Assembly (NCBI GenBank): GCA_913777945.1
Contig: CAJYTY010000062.1
Span: 1-64,000, forward strand
Direction: 5' to 3'
Source: an uncultured Acinetobacter sp.
Lineage (GTDB): Bacteria > Pseudomonadota > Gammaproteobacteria > Pseudomonadales > Moraxellaceae
DNA: 64,000 nucleotides
Below are positions 35,226-44,452 of the stretch, one piece after another. The first letter of the stretch is position 1. Each line of letters starts with the position of its first letter. Both the position numbers and the translations under genes were made by a program. The notes beneath the pieces were generated by a model. The model did no database searches. It worked only from the letters and a program-made list of their open reading frames with translations, and was not told the DNA's origin.

Positions 35226-36602
35226 TTAGAAAAATTTCACAGGAATATCAAGCCAAATACGCCATTCGTTGGTATCACCGATGTAAGTTCCTGCTTGGTA
35301 AGCATCACTTGCGCGATAATATGAATGACGTACACGTAAGCTAGTATCTTTGGCAAAGCCTGATTGAACCGTGTATTTCACTTGGTTAAAGAATTCACGT
35401 TCAGTTGAGTTATCTGTAGTACGAACACGTGCAATCACGTTGTCATTCAGATCTGTAACTGCTGCACTGGTATTAATATCCCAGCCATATACAAATGCTG
35501 TTGTCCAACTTAAACCTGGCACACCAAAGCTGCCGAAATCTAAATTGTATTGCAGTTGCGCTGATTTTTCACCATTACCAATGAAGTCAGATAGATATGA
35601 ATTTGGTAAGTAAATTGTTTGATGACCATCACCAACACCTTTACCTAAACCATAGTCATAACCTGCATTACCACTGTTCTGTTGGTAAGCGAACATGACT
35701 GTATGTGGACCAGTATTGTATGTTGTTGAAATTGCCCAGATTGAGTTCTGGTATTCATCATTTGCTGAACCGATATAAGAATATAAGCTCTTATTCGCTT
35801 GACGATCCCAATCGGTATGGTAACCACTGAAATCATAGGTTAATGAACTATTATTTGCTAACGCTTGTTTATAGTTCACATTTGCATAATGACGCTCTAA
35901 ACGATCTTTAATATCAGTACCGTAATAGGCTGTATTCAATTGATCGTTTACTTTATATTTAGCGCCCCAAACTACAGCGCTATCTAATTGATTACCATCA
36001 GATGTAATCTGGTCAGAATATTGGTTTTTGGTAAATTTACCAACAGTAACTTCTAAACCTTTAATTTCACGGCTGTTTGCTAAAACACCTTCAAAATATT
36101 CAGGTACTAAACGTGCGGTGTTGCTTGCAAGAACTGGCAAATCTAGAATTTGTGTACCGTAAGTTACAGTTGTGTTAGAAACGCGTGCTTTTACATAACC
36201 GCCACCACGTGTCCAGTGATCATATGTATCACCCGTGCCATCTTCACCATTTAGGCGTTCACGTGGGATCATGCCATTACCAGCATTATGGTTTGAACCT
36301 AGTTTAAAAGAGGCATCACCAATAATACCTGCTCCAAAACCAACGACCCCTTGAGTGAAGCCTGAGTCGAGTTTGATCATAGCTGTTTGTGCGTATGAAC
36401 TAGTGTCTTTAACTACTTGTTCTTTACCATTTTGATCAATGTAATTTTTCTTGTCACGAGTTAGATAACCAGTACGGAATAAAACATCCCCATTGGCATC
36501 TTCAACAAATCCTTTTGCTTCGCTTTGTTCGCTAGCATATGTTGAGGTGATTAACGCGGCATTGATCAAAACCGCTAAAGTAAGTTTTTGTGCCTTTGGC
36601 AT
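35226..36602 (-). CDS. OprD-family outer-membrane porin
   Basis: A 458-residue OprD-type porin. The signal peptide (residues 1-22, ending TYAS) is followed by an 18-strand barrel with alternating aromatic residues, ending in a C-terminal phenylalanine (DIPVKFF). Typical segments are GAGIIGDASFKLG, DHWTRGGGYVKARVSNT, and GQWRIW-like strands near the end. Such porins take up basic amino acids or carboxylates and can admit carbapenems. The substrate is not determined. The ATG at 36602 has AGG 9 nt upstream; an earlier in-frame start at 36653 would precede the signal peptide by 17 residues and is rejected. Confidence 0.88.
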   Translation of the reverse strand: MPKAQKLTLAVLINAALITSTYASEQSEAKGFVEDANGDVLFRTGYLTRDKKNYIDQNGKEQVVKDTSSYAQTAMIKLDSGFTQGVVGFGAGIIGDASFKLGSNHNAGNGMIPRERLNGEDGTGDTYDHWTRGGGYVKARVSNTTVTYGTQILDLPVLASNTARLVPEYFEGVLANSREIKGLEVTVGKFTKNQYSDQITSDGNQLDSAVVWGAKYKVNDQLNTAYYGTDIKDRLERHYANVNYKQALANNSSLTYDFSGYHTDWDRQANKSLYSYIGSANDEYQNSIWAISTTYNTGPHTVMFAYQQNSGNAGYDYGLGKGVGDGHQTIYLPNSYLSDFIGNGEKSAQLQYNLDFGSFGVPGLSWTTAFVYGWDINTSAAVTDLNDNVIARVRTTDNSTEREFFNQVKYTVQSGFAKDTSLRVRHSYYRASDAYQAGTYIGDTNEWRIWLDIPVKFF

Positions 36603-36998
36603 ATGTAGCCTCATAAAATAACAAATTTTGGGAGAATCCGAAATTTTGACCAATTGTATAAGTTATGCATAAAAAAGATAGATTTTTATTAAAATATTTT
36701 AATTAAATTTACACAAAATTAGGATAAGATTTTTTGTTTTTATTCCTGTATAAAAAATAGATAAATTAAAATTAAATAACTGTTTTATATTTAAAAATTA
36801 TTATCTTATTATTGTAATTAAAGTTGATTATTTTTTGATATTTTCTTTTTAAAATATGTGATTATATTTGATAATTTCTTTTCTATTTTAATGAGTTATT
36901 TTGTAATTGATTAAAAAATGATTGGGTTGATTTGCAAAAAATGACATCCCGATAAGTGGTAAAATTTTTGTACCCAAAAGCGCTCGTTTTTTAGAAGT

Positions 36999-37015
36999 TG
37001 CACTTATGTTGTGCG
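36999..37015. promoter_or_regulatory. NtrC-like enhancer site 1
   Basis: TGCAC-TTATGTT-GTGCG matches the NtrC consensus TGCAC-N7-GTGCA at 9 of 10 positions. It is centred about 245 bp upstream of the sigma-54 promoter and 84 bp (eight helical turns) from site 2. Confidence 0.52.
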
Positions 37016-37082
37016 AATTTTCCCCGGTTTTTAAGCCAAAACTTTAATTATTTAACAATGATCGATTGTTGAGCAGTGTTGT

Positions 37083-37099
37083 TGCATTATTTTTGTGCG
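37083..37099. promoter_or_regulatory. NtrC-like enhancer site 2
   Basis: TGCAT-TATTTTT-GTGCG matches the NtrC consensus at 8 of 10 positions. It is centred about 160 bp before the sigma-54 promoter, and it faces site 1 at exactly 84 bp. Confidence 0.48.
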
Positions 37100-37243
37100 G
37101 TTTAATTACTAATCTTATTTTTTGCTTAAAAATGGATCAAAAAATCTATTTTAAAACGCTTAAATAGCCCTTTTTTATTCTCTTTATATATTCCATGACA
37201 AAGATGTGACATCAAACCTAGGTTTTATAGTGCTTTAAAGAAG

Positions 37244-37260
37244 TTGGCATAGCATTTGCT
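37244..37260 (+). promoter_or_regulatory. Sigma-54 promoter of TorF porin 1
   Basis: TTGGCAT-AGCAT-TTGCT has the invariant GG and GC ten bases apart, the -24/-12 signature of RpoN promoters. The 80 bp from here to the start codon closely match the region before porin 2. Confidence 0.75.
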
Positions 37261-37324
37261 ATTCACATAATGATGCAACTTAAAACATAAATTCAGTCGA
37301 ATATCCATCATGGGGGAGATCAAT

Positions 37325-38098
37325 ATGATGAAATTTGCATGTAAGGCGATCGCGTTAAGTATTTTTGCTGTGACTTCGACTTTTGCTATGGCAGAAGAAG
37401 CAAACACTTTGTCTCAAAATGGTCTTACTTTTTCAGGCACTGCTGCACTGACTACAGATTATCGCTATCGTGGTGTTACCCAAACTGAAAATGATGCAGC
37501 AGTTCAAGGTGGTTTTGCTCTAACTCACTCTTCTGGTCTTTATGCTGGTGTATGGGGTTCAAATGTTAATTTTGGTGATGTAAATCCAAAAGCACATTTA
37601 GAGTTGGATCCATATGTCGGTTATGCAACTGAATTACCGTTTGCTGGCAAGCCAACATTAGATGTTGGTCTTTGGTATTACGGTTATCCAAGTTCATCTG
37701 ATTCAAATTGGCTTGAACTATATGCAAAACTAGGGTTTAAAGAAGTTGTAACTTCTGGCGATAGCTTCTTGGCAAGTATTAACTATACAAATGACTTTGT
37801 TGGTCTAAGTGAAAATGCTTGGTACTTAAATGCAACTTATAATGTACCGTTTGCTGCTGGTTTTGGTGGTGTTGCGAGCGTTGGTTATACGAAAGCCGAC
37901 AAATATGATTTTAGCGATAATGCTAGTGAGGATGACAACTATGTTGACTGGAAAGTTGGTGTAACATACTCAGTTAAATCAGTTTCAGGTTTAACGGCTG
38001 AACTAGCTGCTATTGGTACTAATATTGATGCAAATGATCAACCATATAAGCGTGGAACTGAAACAGGTGCTGTATTTACCCTGACCAAAGCATTTTAA
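37325..38098 (+). CDS. TorF-family putative porin 1
   Basis: A 257-residue outer-membrane beta-barrel with a signal peptide (MMKFACKAIALSIFAVTSTF, cleaved after AMA). The mature part is a barrel of the TorF/Gcw_chp type (TTDYRYRGVTQTENDAAVQGGF, ending in AVFTLTKAF). The function in transport is not known. The ATG at 37325 has a strong GGGGGAG site; an upstream ATG at 37310 overlaps that site and is rejected. It is controlled by a sigma-54 promoter with NtrC-like enhancers, suggesting nitrogen-limited expression. It is followed by a strong terminator. Confidence 0.84.
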   Translation: MMKFACKAIALSIFAVTSTFAMAEEANTLSQNGLTFSGTAALTTDYRYRGVTQTENDAAVQGGFALTHSSGLYAGVWGSNVNFGDVNPKAHLELDPYVGYATELPFAGKPTLDVGLWYYGYPSSSDSNWLELYAKLGFKEVVTSGDSFLASINYTNDFVGLSENAWYLNATYNVPFAAGFGGVASVGYTKADKYDFSDNASEDDNYVDWKVGVTYSVKSVSGLTAELAAIGTNIDANDQPYKRGTETGAVFTLTKAF

Positions 38099-38112
38099 TA
38101 TTAAGAATGAAT

Positions 38113-38144
38113 AAAAAAAGCCAGCGAATATGCTGGCTTTTTTT
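38113..38144 (+). terminator. Terminator after TorF porin 1
   Basis: AAAAAAAGCCAGC / GCTGGCTTTTTTT with GAATAT loop, 15 nt after the stop. Confidence 0.94.
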
Positions 38145-38221
38145 ATTCATTTTTAGAGAATAAAAACGAAAACTTTATATTCAAAATAGGTGCTAATTAT
38201 GTGCGCCTCTATATTTAAAGA

Positions 38222-38238
38222 TGCATTTTGTTATCGCA
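38222..38238. promoter_or_regulatory. Weak NtrC-like site before TorF porin 2
   Basis: TGCAT-TTTGTTA-TCGCA keeps 7 of the 10 fixed NtrC positions and lies about 120 bp before the sigma-54 promoter. Low confidence. The rest of the 280-bp gap after the terminator holds no other gene. Confidence 0.28.
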
Positions 38239-38343
38239 TTCTTATCGTGGGCGGTTGATTGATTAATAGAAAAATAAAATAAATATATTTAAAATACAAT
38301 TATAATCAATGGTTTGTATTTAATTTTAATTTAATTCTTACTT

Positions 38344-38360
38344 TTGGCACAGCATTTGCA
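38344..38360 (+). promoter_or_regulatory. Sigma-54 promoter of TorF porin 2
   Basis: TTGGCAC-AGCAT-TTGCA is a perfect match to the RpoN consensus TGGCAC-N5-TTGCA. Its position and the following leader match those of porin 1. Confidence 0.85.
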
Positions 38361-38425
38361 AATTTCATCATGATGCAATTTAGAACATAAATCAGTTGAA
38401 TATCTAAATAATGGGGGAAATCAAT

Positions 38426-39214
38426 ATGATGAAATTTGCATGCAAAGCTACAGTTCTAGCGATGGTATTTACAGCATCAACTTTAAGTTTGGCTGAAGAA
38501 ACAAAGCTACCATTTCCAGGAACGATTACAGGCAATGTAAACGTAGTATCTAGTTATAATCTACGTGGTATGACAAATTCACCTGAAAGTGATACACCTG
38601 CAGTACAAGGTGGACTTGATTATACGCATGATAGTGGATTCTATTTGGGATACTGGTTTTCGACCTTAACTGCTGCATATGCAGATTTTAATACCTCACC
38701 GACTTATGTAAACGAAGATAAGAAGTCATTTGAAAATGATTTATATGCTGGTTATAAAGGTAAGATTACAGATGATCTTGGTTATCAAATTGGCGGTACG
38801 GTTTATTACTATTATCCAGGTTGGGAATCAACAGGGTATGAAACTATTCTAGGCTTAAGTTATAAAGATTTGAGTATTACAGCCCAAACGTTATTAAATA
38901 ATGTCACTTTTGGAAATAAGGGTGATACTTATTTCCTAGCAACCTACGCACCAAAATTAGCTGGTGGTTTTACTGGTAAAGCTCAATTAGCAGCCTATTA
39001 TTATGGCGATGATGATGAGTATTTAGCTTACCAAGCTAAAGCAGGAGATGTCACCAAAACTGATTTTGCTTTCCGTCACGCAACTCTTGGATTGTCACAT
39101 CCTTTAGGAAATACTGGTGCAACTTGGAGCTTAGACTATATCTTTGGTGGCTATACTCGTGATGAAACAAAGCAAAAAAATAAAGTTGTTTTGGGTTTAG
39201 GTTACGCTTTTTAA
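38426..39214 (+). CDS. TorF-family putative porin 2
   Basis: A 262-residue outer-membrane protein. The signal peptide begins with the same MMKFACKA as porin 1 and is cleaved after a LAEE-type site. The mature part has the family start SSYNLRGMTNSPESDTPAVQGGLDY and a C-terminal aromatic GLGYAF. The mature sequences of the two porins have diverged widely, but their promoters, leaders and signal peptides are close, so they are a duplication with altered pores. The ATG at 38426 is set by GGGGGAA. Confidence 0.83.
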   Translation: MMKFACKATVLAMVFTASTLSLAEETKLPFPGTITGNVNVVSSYNLRGMTNSPESDTPAVQGGLDYTHDSGFYLGYWFSTLTAAYADFNTSPTYVNEDKKSFENDLYAGYKGKITDDLGYQIGGTVYYYYPGWESTGYETILGLSYKDLSITAQTLLNNVTFGNKGDTYFLATYAPKLAGGFTGKAQLAAYYYGDDDEYLAYQAKAGDVTKTDFAFRHATLGLSHPLGNTGATWSLDYIFGGYTRDETKQKNKVVLGLGYAF

Positions 39215-39230
39215 AGACATTTTATTTAAT

Positions 39231-39265
39231 AAAAAGGTTGAGCAATATCTCAGCCTTTTTTTATG
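39231..39265. terminator. Terminator after TorF porin 2
   Basis: AAAAAGGTTGAG / CTCAGCCTTTTTTT with CAATAT loop and one mismatch. A runs on the left allow use from the convergent gene too. Confidence 0.85.
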
Positions 39266-39272
39266 GGTTTGA

Positions 39273-39968
39273 TTATTTGGAGAAAGTAAATCTTTCTCCA
39301 AAATCATTTTCAATAATTATTAAATTGTATTCTTTGCCATTTTCTATTTTTCGATAACCTCTTAAAAATACATCTGTTCCTACACCCCAGCATCTTTTCT
39401 TATCACTCACCATCACTGCTCCTTGAGGATATACTTGTTGGACGGGACCATCAAATATAAATCCATGTGGAATATATAATGCTTTGTGAATTTCTTGTTT
39501 GGTTACTTCCATAAAGAATGGATTGTTTTCATCAATAATTTTAGTATCCCTTAATACACTGGATGCACGTTTATTATAAAAATCAATAATGTTCAATTCT
39601 TGTTTGGCGTATGATAAAAGCGTCTTAATACTTTGTAAGTTCAGATTTTTATTTTGTCCTAAAAGAGCATGATATTTTTCGAGTAATAACGATGCTTGTG
39701 ATGAAGTAATGTCATTAATAATAATACAGTCTTCACCATTACCCAGAGCTGCTTGCCATGCAGAGTCAACCCCATTATAAAAAACAATACCTCTCCCTTG
39801 CTTAATTTGTTGACCTGAGTAACGACTTTGCGATGGAAAAATCAGTGCTTCGCCGCCATGTAATAAGGCAGGAACAAAAAGAATAAAACGTTTCGTACGA
39901 TTGACGACTTTCAGCCCACGTTCAATGTCGCTAGTTTTTAGTTTTAATAAAGGCAATTTTTGATTCAT
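39273..39968 (-). CDS. Hypothetical protein downstream of comM
   Basis: A 231-residue protein with no signal peptide or clear membrane helix (one hydrophobic strand RFILFVPALL near 28). I do not recognise the family. The middle is rich in Asn and Ser and the C terminus ends FGERFTFSK. The ATG lies only 12 nt after the comM stop on the same strand, so it is likely co-transcribed with it. It is more AT-rich than its neighbours, so it may be a recent arrival. Function unknown. Confidence 0.66.
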   Translation of the reverse strand: MNQKLPLLKLKTSDIERGLKVVNRTKRFILFVPALLHGGEALIFPSQSRYSGQQIKQGRGIVFYNGVDSAWQAALGNGEDCIIINDITSSQASLLLEKYHALLGQNKNLNLQSIKTLLSYAKQELNIIDFYNKRASSVLRDTKIIDENNPFFMEVTKQEIHKALYIPHGFIFDGPVQQVYPQGAVMVSDKKRCWGVGTDVFLRGYRKIENGKEYNLIIIENDFGERFTFSK

Positions 39969-39980
39969 GTAATTTTCTAT

Positions 39981-41459
39981 CTAGCCTCGATAAGATAAGG
40001 CTTCTGTTAAATGGGTTGTTAAAATGATATCGCTTTCGGCCAAGTCGGCTATGGTTCGTGCAACACGAAGTACACGGTGATAGGCGCGTGCTGAGAGATT
40101 AAGTCGCTGTTGAGCCATTTCGATGATTTTGGCTGAATTTTCATCTAATTGAGCATATTGTTCTAGCAAATTTGGAGAAAGTGCCTGATTCAAACATTGC
40201 TGTCTTAACATTTGTTTATCATAAGCTTTCATCACGCGTTGCCGTACAATTGTAGAACTTTCTGTCGGACTTTGATCTTGTAGTTCTTTGGTCTGCAAAG
40301 GTGGCACATCAATATGTAAATCAATACGATCTAATAATGGACCTGAGATACGATTTTGATAGCGTTGAATATTTTCTACTGAGCACTGGCAGCGGCTATC
40401 TTGATTAAATGCGTAGCCACAAGGACATGGATTCATTGCTGCAATAAATTGAAAATTCGCTGGAAATGTCATTTGTCTTGCCGCACGAGAGATGACGATC
40501 TCTTTCGATTCTAGAGGTTGTCGGAGAACTTCCAAAACTTTGCGGTCAAATTCAGGTAATTCGTCTAAAAATAATACGCCCAAATGTGCAAGCGTAATTT
40601 CACCTGGTTTAGGTTGTGAACCGCCTCCAACTAATGCAATCGCTGACGCAGTATGGTGTGGTGCACGGAAGGGTCGTTGACCAAAAGTATGCTGAGCATT
40701 TGCAACTGAATAAATACTTGCGACTTCTAAATTTTCTTGGGCATTGAGTGGTGGCAAAATAGAAGGTAACCGAGAAGCCAGTAATGTTTTACCTGTACCA
40801 GGTGGACCTTTGAAAAGTAAAGAATGTCCACCCGCTGCTGCTATTTCTAGTGCACGACGAGGACGTAATTGACCTTTGACATCTGCAAGATCAAATTGAT
40901 ACTGAGTAGTGGTTAAATTTTCATGTTTGGGCGACGCTGATAAATAAGAAGTGCCCAAAAAGTGTGCGCATACGTCTTGCAGATGCTTGGAAGCATAAAC
41001 TTCAAACTGTGGGAGTTGATTGGCTTCTTCTAGATTATTAGTAGGAACCAATAAGCGGTGTTGGGCTTGTTGGCAAGCCATCGCAATTGGCAATATTCCC
41101 GAAACAGGGCGTAAATGTCCATCTAATGCAAGTTCACCAATAAATTCAAACCCTTCAGTACAATTTTCAGGAAGTTGACCTGAAGCAATCAAAATTCCTA
41201 GTGCGATCGGTAAATCTAGGCGGGAGCCATCTTTGGGAAGATCTGCAGGTGCTAAGTTAATTGTTAAACGTTTGGTTGGAAACAAGAAACCACTATTAAT
41301 AATTGCTGATCTAACTCGATCTTTACTTTCCCTTACAGCGGCTTCTGCTAAACCTACAATGGTTAAGGAGGGGAGTCCTGAACTGATATGAACTTCAACT
41401 TCGATTTGAGGGGCATGTAAACCCAATAAACCCCTCGTGTAAATTTTTGCGAAAGACAT
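39981..41459 (-). CDS. comM: YifB/ComM Mg-chelatase-like AAA+ ATPase
   Basis: A 492-residue ATPase of the ComM/YifB type. The N-terminal Lon-like domain is followed by an AAA+ module with Walker A GPPGTGKT near residue 220, Walker B VLFLDELPEF near 290, and a C-terminal Mg-chelatase domain with the four-cysteine insert CPCGYAFNQDSRCQC. ComM is a hexameric helicase that promotes branch migration during natural transformation, for which Acinetobacter is known. The ATG has no strong ribosome-binding site, but the family start SFAKIYTRGLLG is right. Confidence 0.94.
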   Translation of the reverse strand: MSFAKIYTRGLLGLHAPQIEVEVHISSGLPSLTIVGLAEAAVRESKDRVRSAIINSGFLFPTKRLTINLAPADLPKDGSRLDLPIALGILIASGQLPENCTEGFEFIGELALDGHLRPVSGILPIAMACQQAQHRLLVPTNNLEEANQLPQFEVYASKHLQDVCAHFLGTSYLSASPKHENLTTTQYQFDLADVKGQLRPRRALEIAAAGGHSLLFKGPPGTGKTLLASRLPSILPPLNAQENLEVASIYSVANAQHTFGQRPFRAPHHTASAIALVGGGSQPKPGEITLAHLGVLFLDELPEFDRKVLEVLRQPLESKEIVISRAARQMTFPANFQFIAAMNPCPCGYAFNQDSRCQCSVENIQRYQNRISGPLLDRIDLHIDVPPLQTKELQDQSPTESSTIVRQRVMKAYDKQMLRQQCLNQALSPNLLEQYAQLDENSAKIIEMAQQRLNLSARAYHRVLRVARTIADLAESDIILTTHLTEALSYRG

Positions 41460-41527
41460 TTTATTATTGTTCCATCATGGTGCTTTATTTTTAATCATTT
41501 TTATTGGTTGTTGCGCTAAACTAGTGC

Positions 41528-41755
41528 TTATTTTTGCTTCTGCACCATTTCTTCTAATGCATTCATTTGCTGTTGCAGTGCAGCGAGGCGTTGGTTTGCC
41601 AAATTTAGCGCTATTTTCTGGCGTTCCAGCTCTTGTTTAGAGACTAAATCTAATTTTTCGACACTTTCATTGAGCAAAGCACGTAAATTTTTTTCTAAAT
41701 CTTTTTTAGGTTGATCAACTTGTTCAAGAATGGCTTGTAAAAGAGTTTCAATCAT
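41528..41755 (-). CDS. ubiK: UbiK-type ubiquinone biosynthesis accessory factor
   Basis: A 75-residue coiled-coil protein of the BMFP/UbiK (YqiC) family. The N-terminal amphipathic helix (IETLLQAILEQVDQPKKDLEKNL) binds lipid and the C-terminal half forms a trimeric coiled coil (NQRLAALQQQMNALEEMV). In E. coli it supports the UbiJ-UbiK complex under aerobic conditions. It lies between comM and glnK and is separately transcribed. Confidence 0.87.
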   Translation of the reverse strand: MIETLLQAILEQVDQPKKDLEKNLRALLNESVEKLDLVSKQELERQKIALNLANQRLAALQQQMNALEEMVQKQK

Positions 41756-41943
41756 GAAGCGCTCAATAGGTTATATGTATTTGTAGGCAAGTGTACCATT
41801 GCTTGTAGTAATCCCATAGCCCTGTTCAATGTATTGATGCCACCGGTATCTAAATTCAGTTAAACAGAGGCAAATGAAACTTATTTTCGATTGAATATCT
41901 ACATCTTGACGCCCAAATAGGTTATAAAGAAAGCTCTTGCTGA

Positions 41944-42369
<426 letters not shown>

Positions 42370-42436
42370 ATTGGCACAAAGTTTGCTGAGTTAGAATTAA
42401 GAGAAATAGCTCACAAAATAAGGTTGGGGGACACGA

Positions 42437-43849
42437 ATGAAAAAAATGCTTATGGCGCTCAGTCTATCTGGCGCACTCTTAGGTGGTTCAGCGATGGTTT
42501 GGGCAGAAGATGCTGCATCAACACCGGTTGCTGAACAAACTGTAGCAGCGTCTGATACGGCGGCTGCATCAACTGTCACTGTAGCAGCAGAAGCTCCTGC
42601 TCCTGTAGAAGCTGCTCCAGCTCCTGCACCAGTTGCAAAAGTTGATACAGGCGATACAGCTTGGATTCTCGTTTCAACAGCACTGGTTCTGTTGATGACT
42701 ATTCCTGGTTTGGCTCTATTCTATGGTGGTATGGTTCGTAAGAAAAACGTACTCAGCACCATGATGTTTAGCCTTTCTGCGGCAATTCTAGTCAGCTTAA
42801 TTTGGGTTATCGTTGGTTATTCGCTTGCATTCTCTGGTTCAGGTGCCTATGTAGGTGACTTTGCCAAATCAATGCTAAATGGCGTGGCATTTGATGCCTT
42901 AAGTGGAACTATTCCAGAAAGCTTGTTTGTTATTTTCCAAATGACATTTGCCATCATCACTGTTGCAATTATTAGTGGTTCGATTGCTGATCGTATGAAA
43001 TATTCAGCATTCATGGCGTTTATTGCAGTTTGGGTAATCTTGGTTTATGCACCAATTACTCACTGGGTTTGGGCCGCTGATGGTTGGTTATTCAAAGCTG
43101 GTGCTTTAGATTTTGCAGGCGGTACAGTTGTACATATCAACGCAGGTGTAGCTGGTTTAGTGGCTGCGTATATGTTGGGTAAACGTGCTGGTCTAGGTCG
43201 TGAATCAATGGCACCGCACAACCTTACTCTCACTGTGATTGGCGCAAGCTTAATTTGGGTAGGTTGGTTTGGCTTTAACGGTGGTAGTGCTTTAGGTGCT
43301 GGCGCTCGTGCAAGTATGGCAATTCTTGTAACTCAAGTTGCTGCTGCCGCTGCTGCATTCTCTTGGTTGATTGTTGAACGTCTAGTTCGTGGTAAGGCTT
43401 CAGTACTTGGTGGTGCATCAGGTGCGGTTGCTGGTTTGGTTGTAATCACTCCTGCTGCTGGTTTCGTCGGTGTGGGTGGTGCATTAATCATGGGCTTAAT
43501 TGGTGGTGTAGTGTGCTTCTGGGGTATTACAGCACTTAAACGTCTCCTTAAAGCAGATGATGCATTGGATGCTTTCGGTCTACACGCAGTTGGTGGTATC
43601 GTTGGTGCGATTCTTACTGGTGTGTTCTACAGTGATGAAATCATTAAAGCTGCTAACGTTGCACTTGCTCCAACATTTGCAGGTCAATTATGGGTGCAAG
43701 TTGAAGGTGTACTCGCAACGATGGTATATAGCGCAGTAGTGACTTTCATTATCCTTAAAGTGATTGATCTTGTGATTGGTATCCGCGTAAGTGCTGATGA
43801 TGAGCGCATGGGTCTTGACCTTAGCCAACATGGTGAACGTATCGAATAA
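42437..43849 (+). CDS. amtB: Ammonium transporter AmtB
   Basis: A 470-residue ammonium channel: a signal peptide (residues 1-23), an unusually long Ala/Pro-rich linker to about 70, and eleven helices. The twin pore histidines are in PITHWVWAADGW and AFGLHAVGG, and GGMVRKKNVLS marks the first cytoplasmic loop. It conducts ammonia across the inner membrane and is gated by GlnK. It is in an operon with glnK and ends before a strong terminator. The 45-residue Ala/Pro linker is longer than in E. coli. Confidence 0.95.
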   Translation: MKKMLMALSLSGALLGGSAMVWAEDAASTPVAEQTVAASDTAAASTVTVAAEAPAPVEAAPAPAPVAKVDTGDTAWILVSTALVLLMTIPGLALFYGGMVRKKNVLSTMMFSLSAAILVSLIWVIVGYSLAFSGSGAYVGDFAKSMLNGVAFDALSGTIPESLFVIFQMTFAIITVAIISGSIADRMKYSAFMAFIAVWVILVYAPITHWVWAADGWLFKAGALDFAGGTVVHINAGVAGLVAAYMLGKRAGLGRESMAPHNLTLTVIGASLIWVGWFGFNGGSALGAGARASMAILVTQVAAAAAAFSWLIVERLVRGKASVLGGASGAVAGLVVITPAAGFVGVGGALIMGLIGGVVCFWGITALKRLLKADDALDAFGLHAVGGIVGAILTGVFYSDEIIKAANVALAPTFAGQLWVQVEGVLATMVYSAVVTFIILKVIDLVIGIRVSADDERMGLDLSQHGERIE

Positions 43850-43869
43850 TTCATTATTCTTTGAAGTTT

Positions 43870-43898
43870 AAAAAACAGCCGAATAAGGCTGTTTTTTT
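43870..43898 (+). terminator. amtB terminator
   Basis: AAAAAACAGCC / GGCTGTTTTTT with GAATAA loop, 21 nt after the amtB stop. Confidence 0.93.
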
Positions 43899-43975
43899 AT
43901 GCTTTTCGTGTGTTAGTTCAGCAATTGCAGAAACTTTGCTACACTTAAGCAAAGTGAGTAAATAATCGCACAATT

Positions 43976-44440
43976 ATGCATTGTCCATTTTGTAACGCTG
44001 CTGATAGTAAAGTCATCGACTCTCGCCTTGCGGCTGAGGGTTGTCAAATCCGTCGTCGTCGAGAATGCACGATTTGTGGTGAGCGGTTTACCACCTTTGA
44101 AAGTTATGAAATGGTGATGCCGCGAGTCATTAAATCTGATTCAAAAAGTGAACCATTTGATGAAGCAAAATTGCGCCGCTCATTGATGCATGCTTTACAG
44201 AAACGCCCAGTAACCCAAGAGCAAATTGAAACGGTTTTAAGTGATATACAATCACAAATTCGACGTTTAGGTGAGCGAGATGTAAAGTCTAGAACAATTG
44301 GTGAGATTGTGATGCAGGCTTTATTTGCACTTGATCATGTAGCCTATGTTCGTTTTGCCTCTGTTTATCAAGATTTCCAAGATGTTGAAGCATTTCGTCG
44401 TCAGATTGAACAAATGCAACAACGTGAAAATGAAGCATAA
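43976..44440 (+). CDS. nrdR: Transcriptional repressor NrdR
   Basis: A 154-residue repressor of ribonucleotide reductase genes. The N-terminal zinc ribbon has MHCPFC and [14 protein letters not shown], followed by an ATP-cone (residues 49-139). It senses ATP/dATP and binds NrdR boxes of nrd operons, which are not in this window. The start [10 protein letters not shown] is invariant. It lies 12 nt before ribD in a probable nrdR-ribD-methyltransferase operon. Confidence 0.96.
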   Translation: MHCPFCNAADSKVIDSRLAAEGCQIRRRRECTICGERFTTFESYEMVMPRVIKSDSKSEPFDEAKLRRSLMHALQKRPVTQEQIETVLSDIQSQIRRLGERDVKSRTIGEIVMQALFALDHVAYVRFASVYQDFQDVEAFRRQIEQMQQRENEA

Positions 44441-44452
44441 GTTAGAGAAATC

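Larger units (their letters stand above)
36603..37243. other. Long AT-rich intergenic region
   Basis: About 640 bp without a convincing ORF. It holds the promoter of the leftward OprD-type gene, two NtrC-like sites, and extended T- and A-rich tracts. Such a long regulatory gap is unusual in this compact window and fits enhancer control of the TorF porin downstream. Confidence 0.6.

Noticed and set aside
38189..38207. GGTGC-TAATTATGT-GCGCC as an NtrC site before porin 2
   Set aside because: The half-sites have the opposite orientation and wrong spacing compared with TGCAC-N7-GTGCA.
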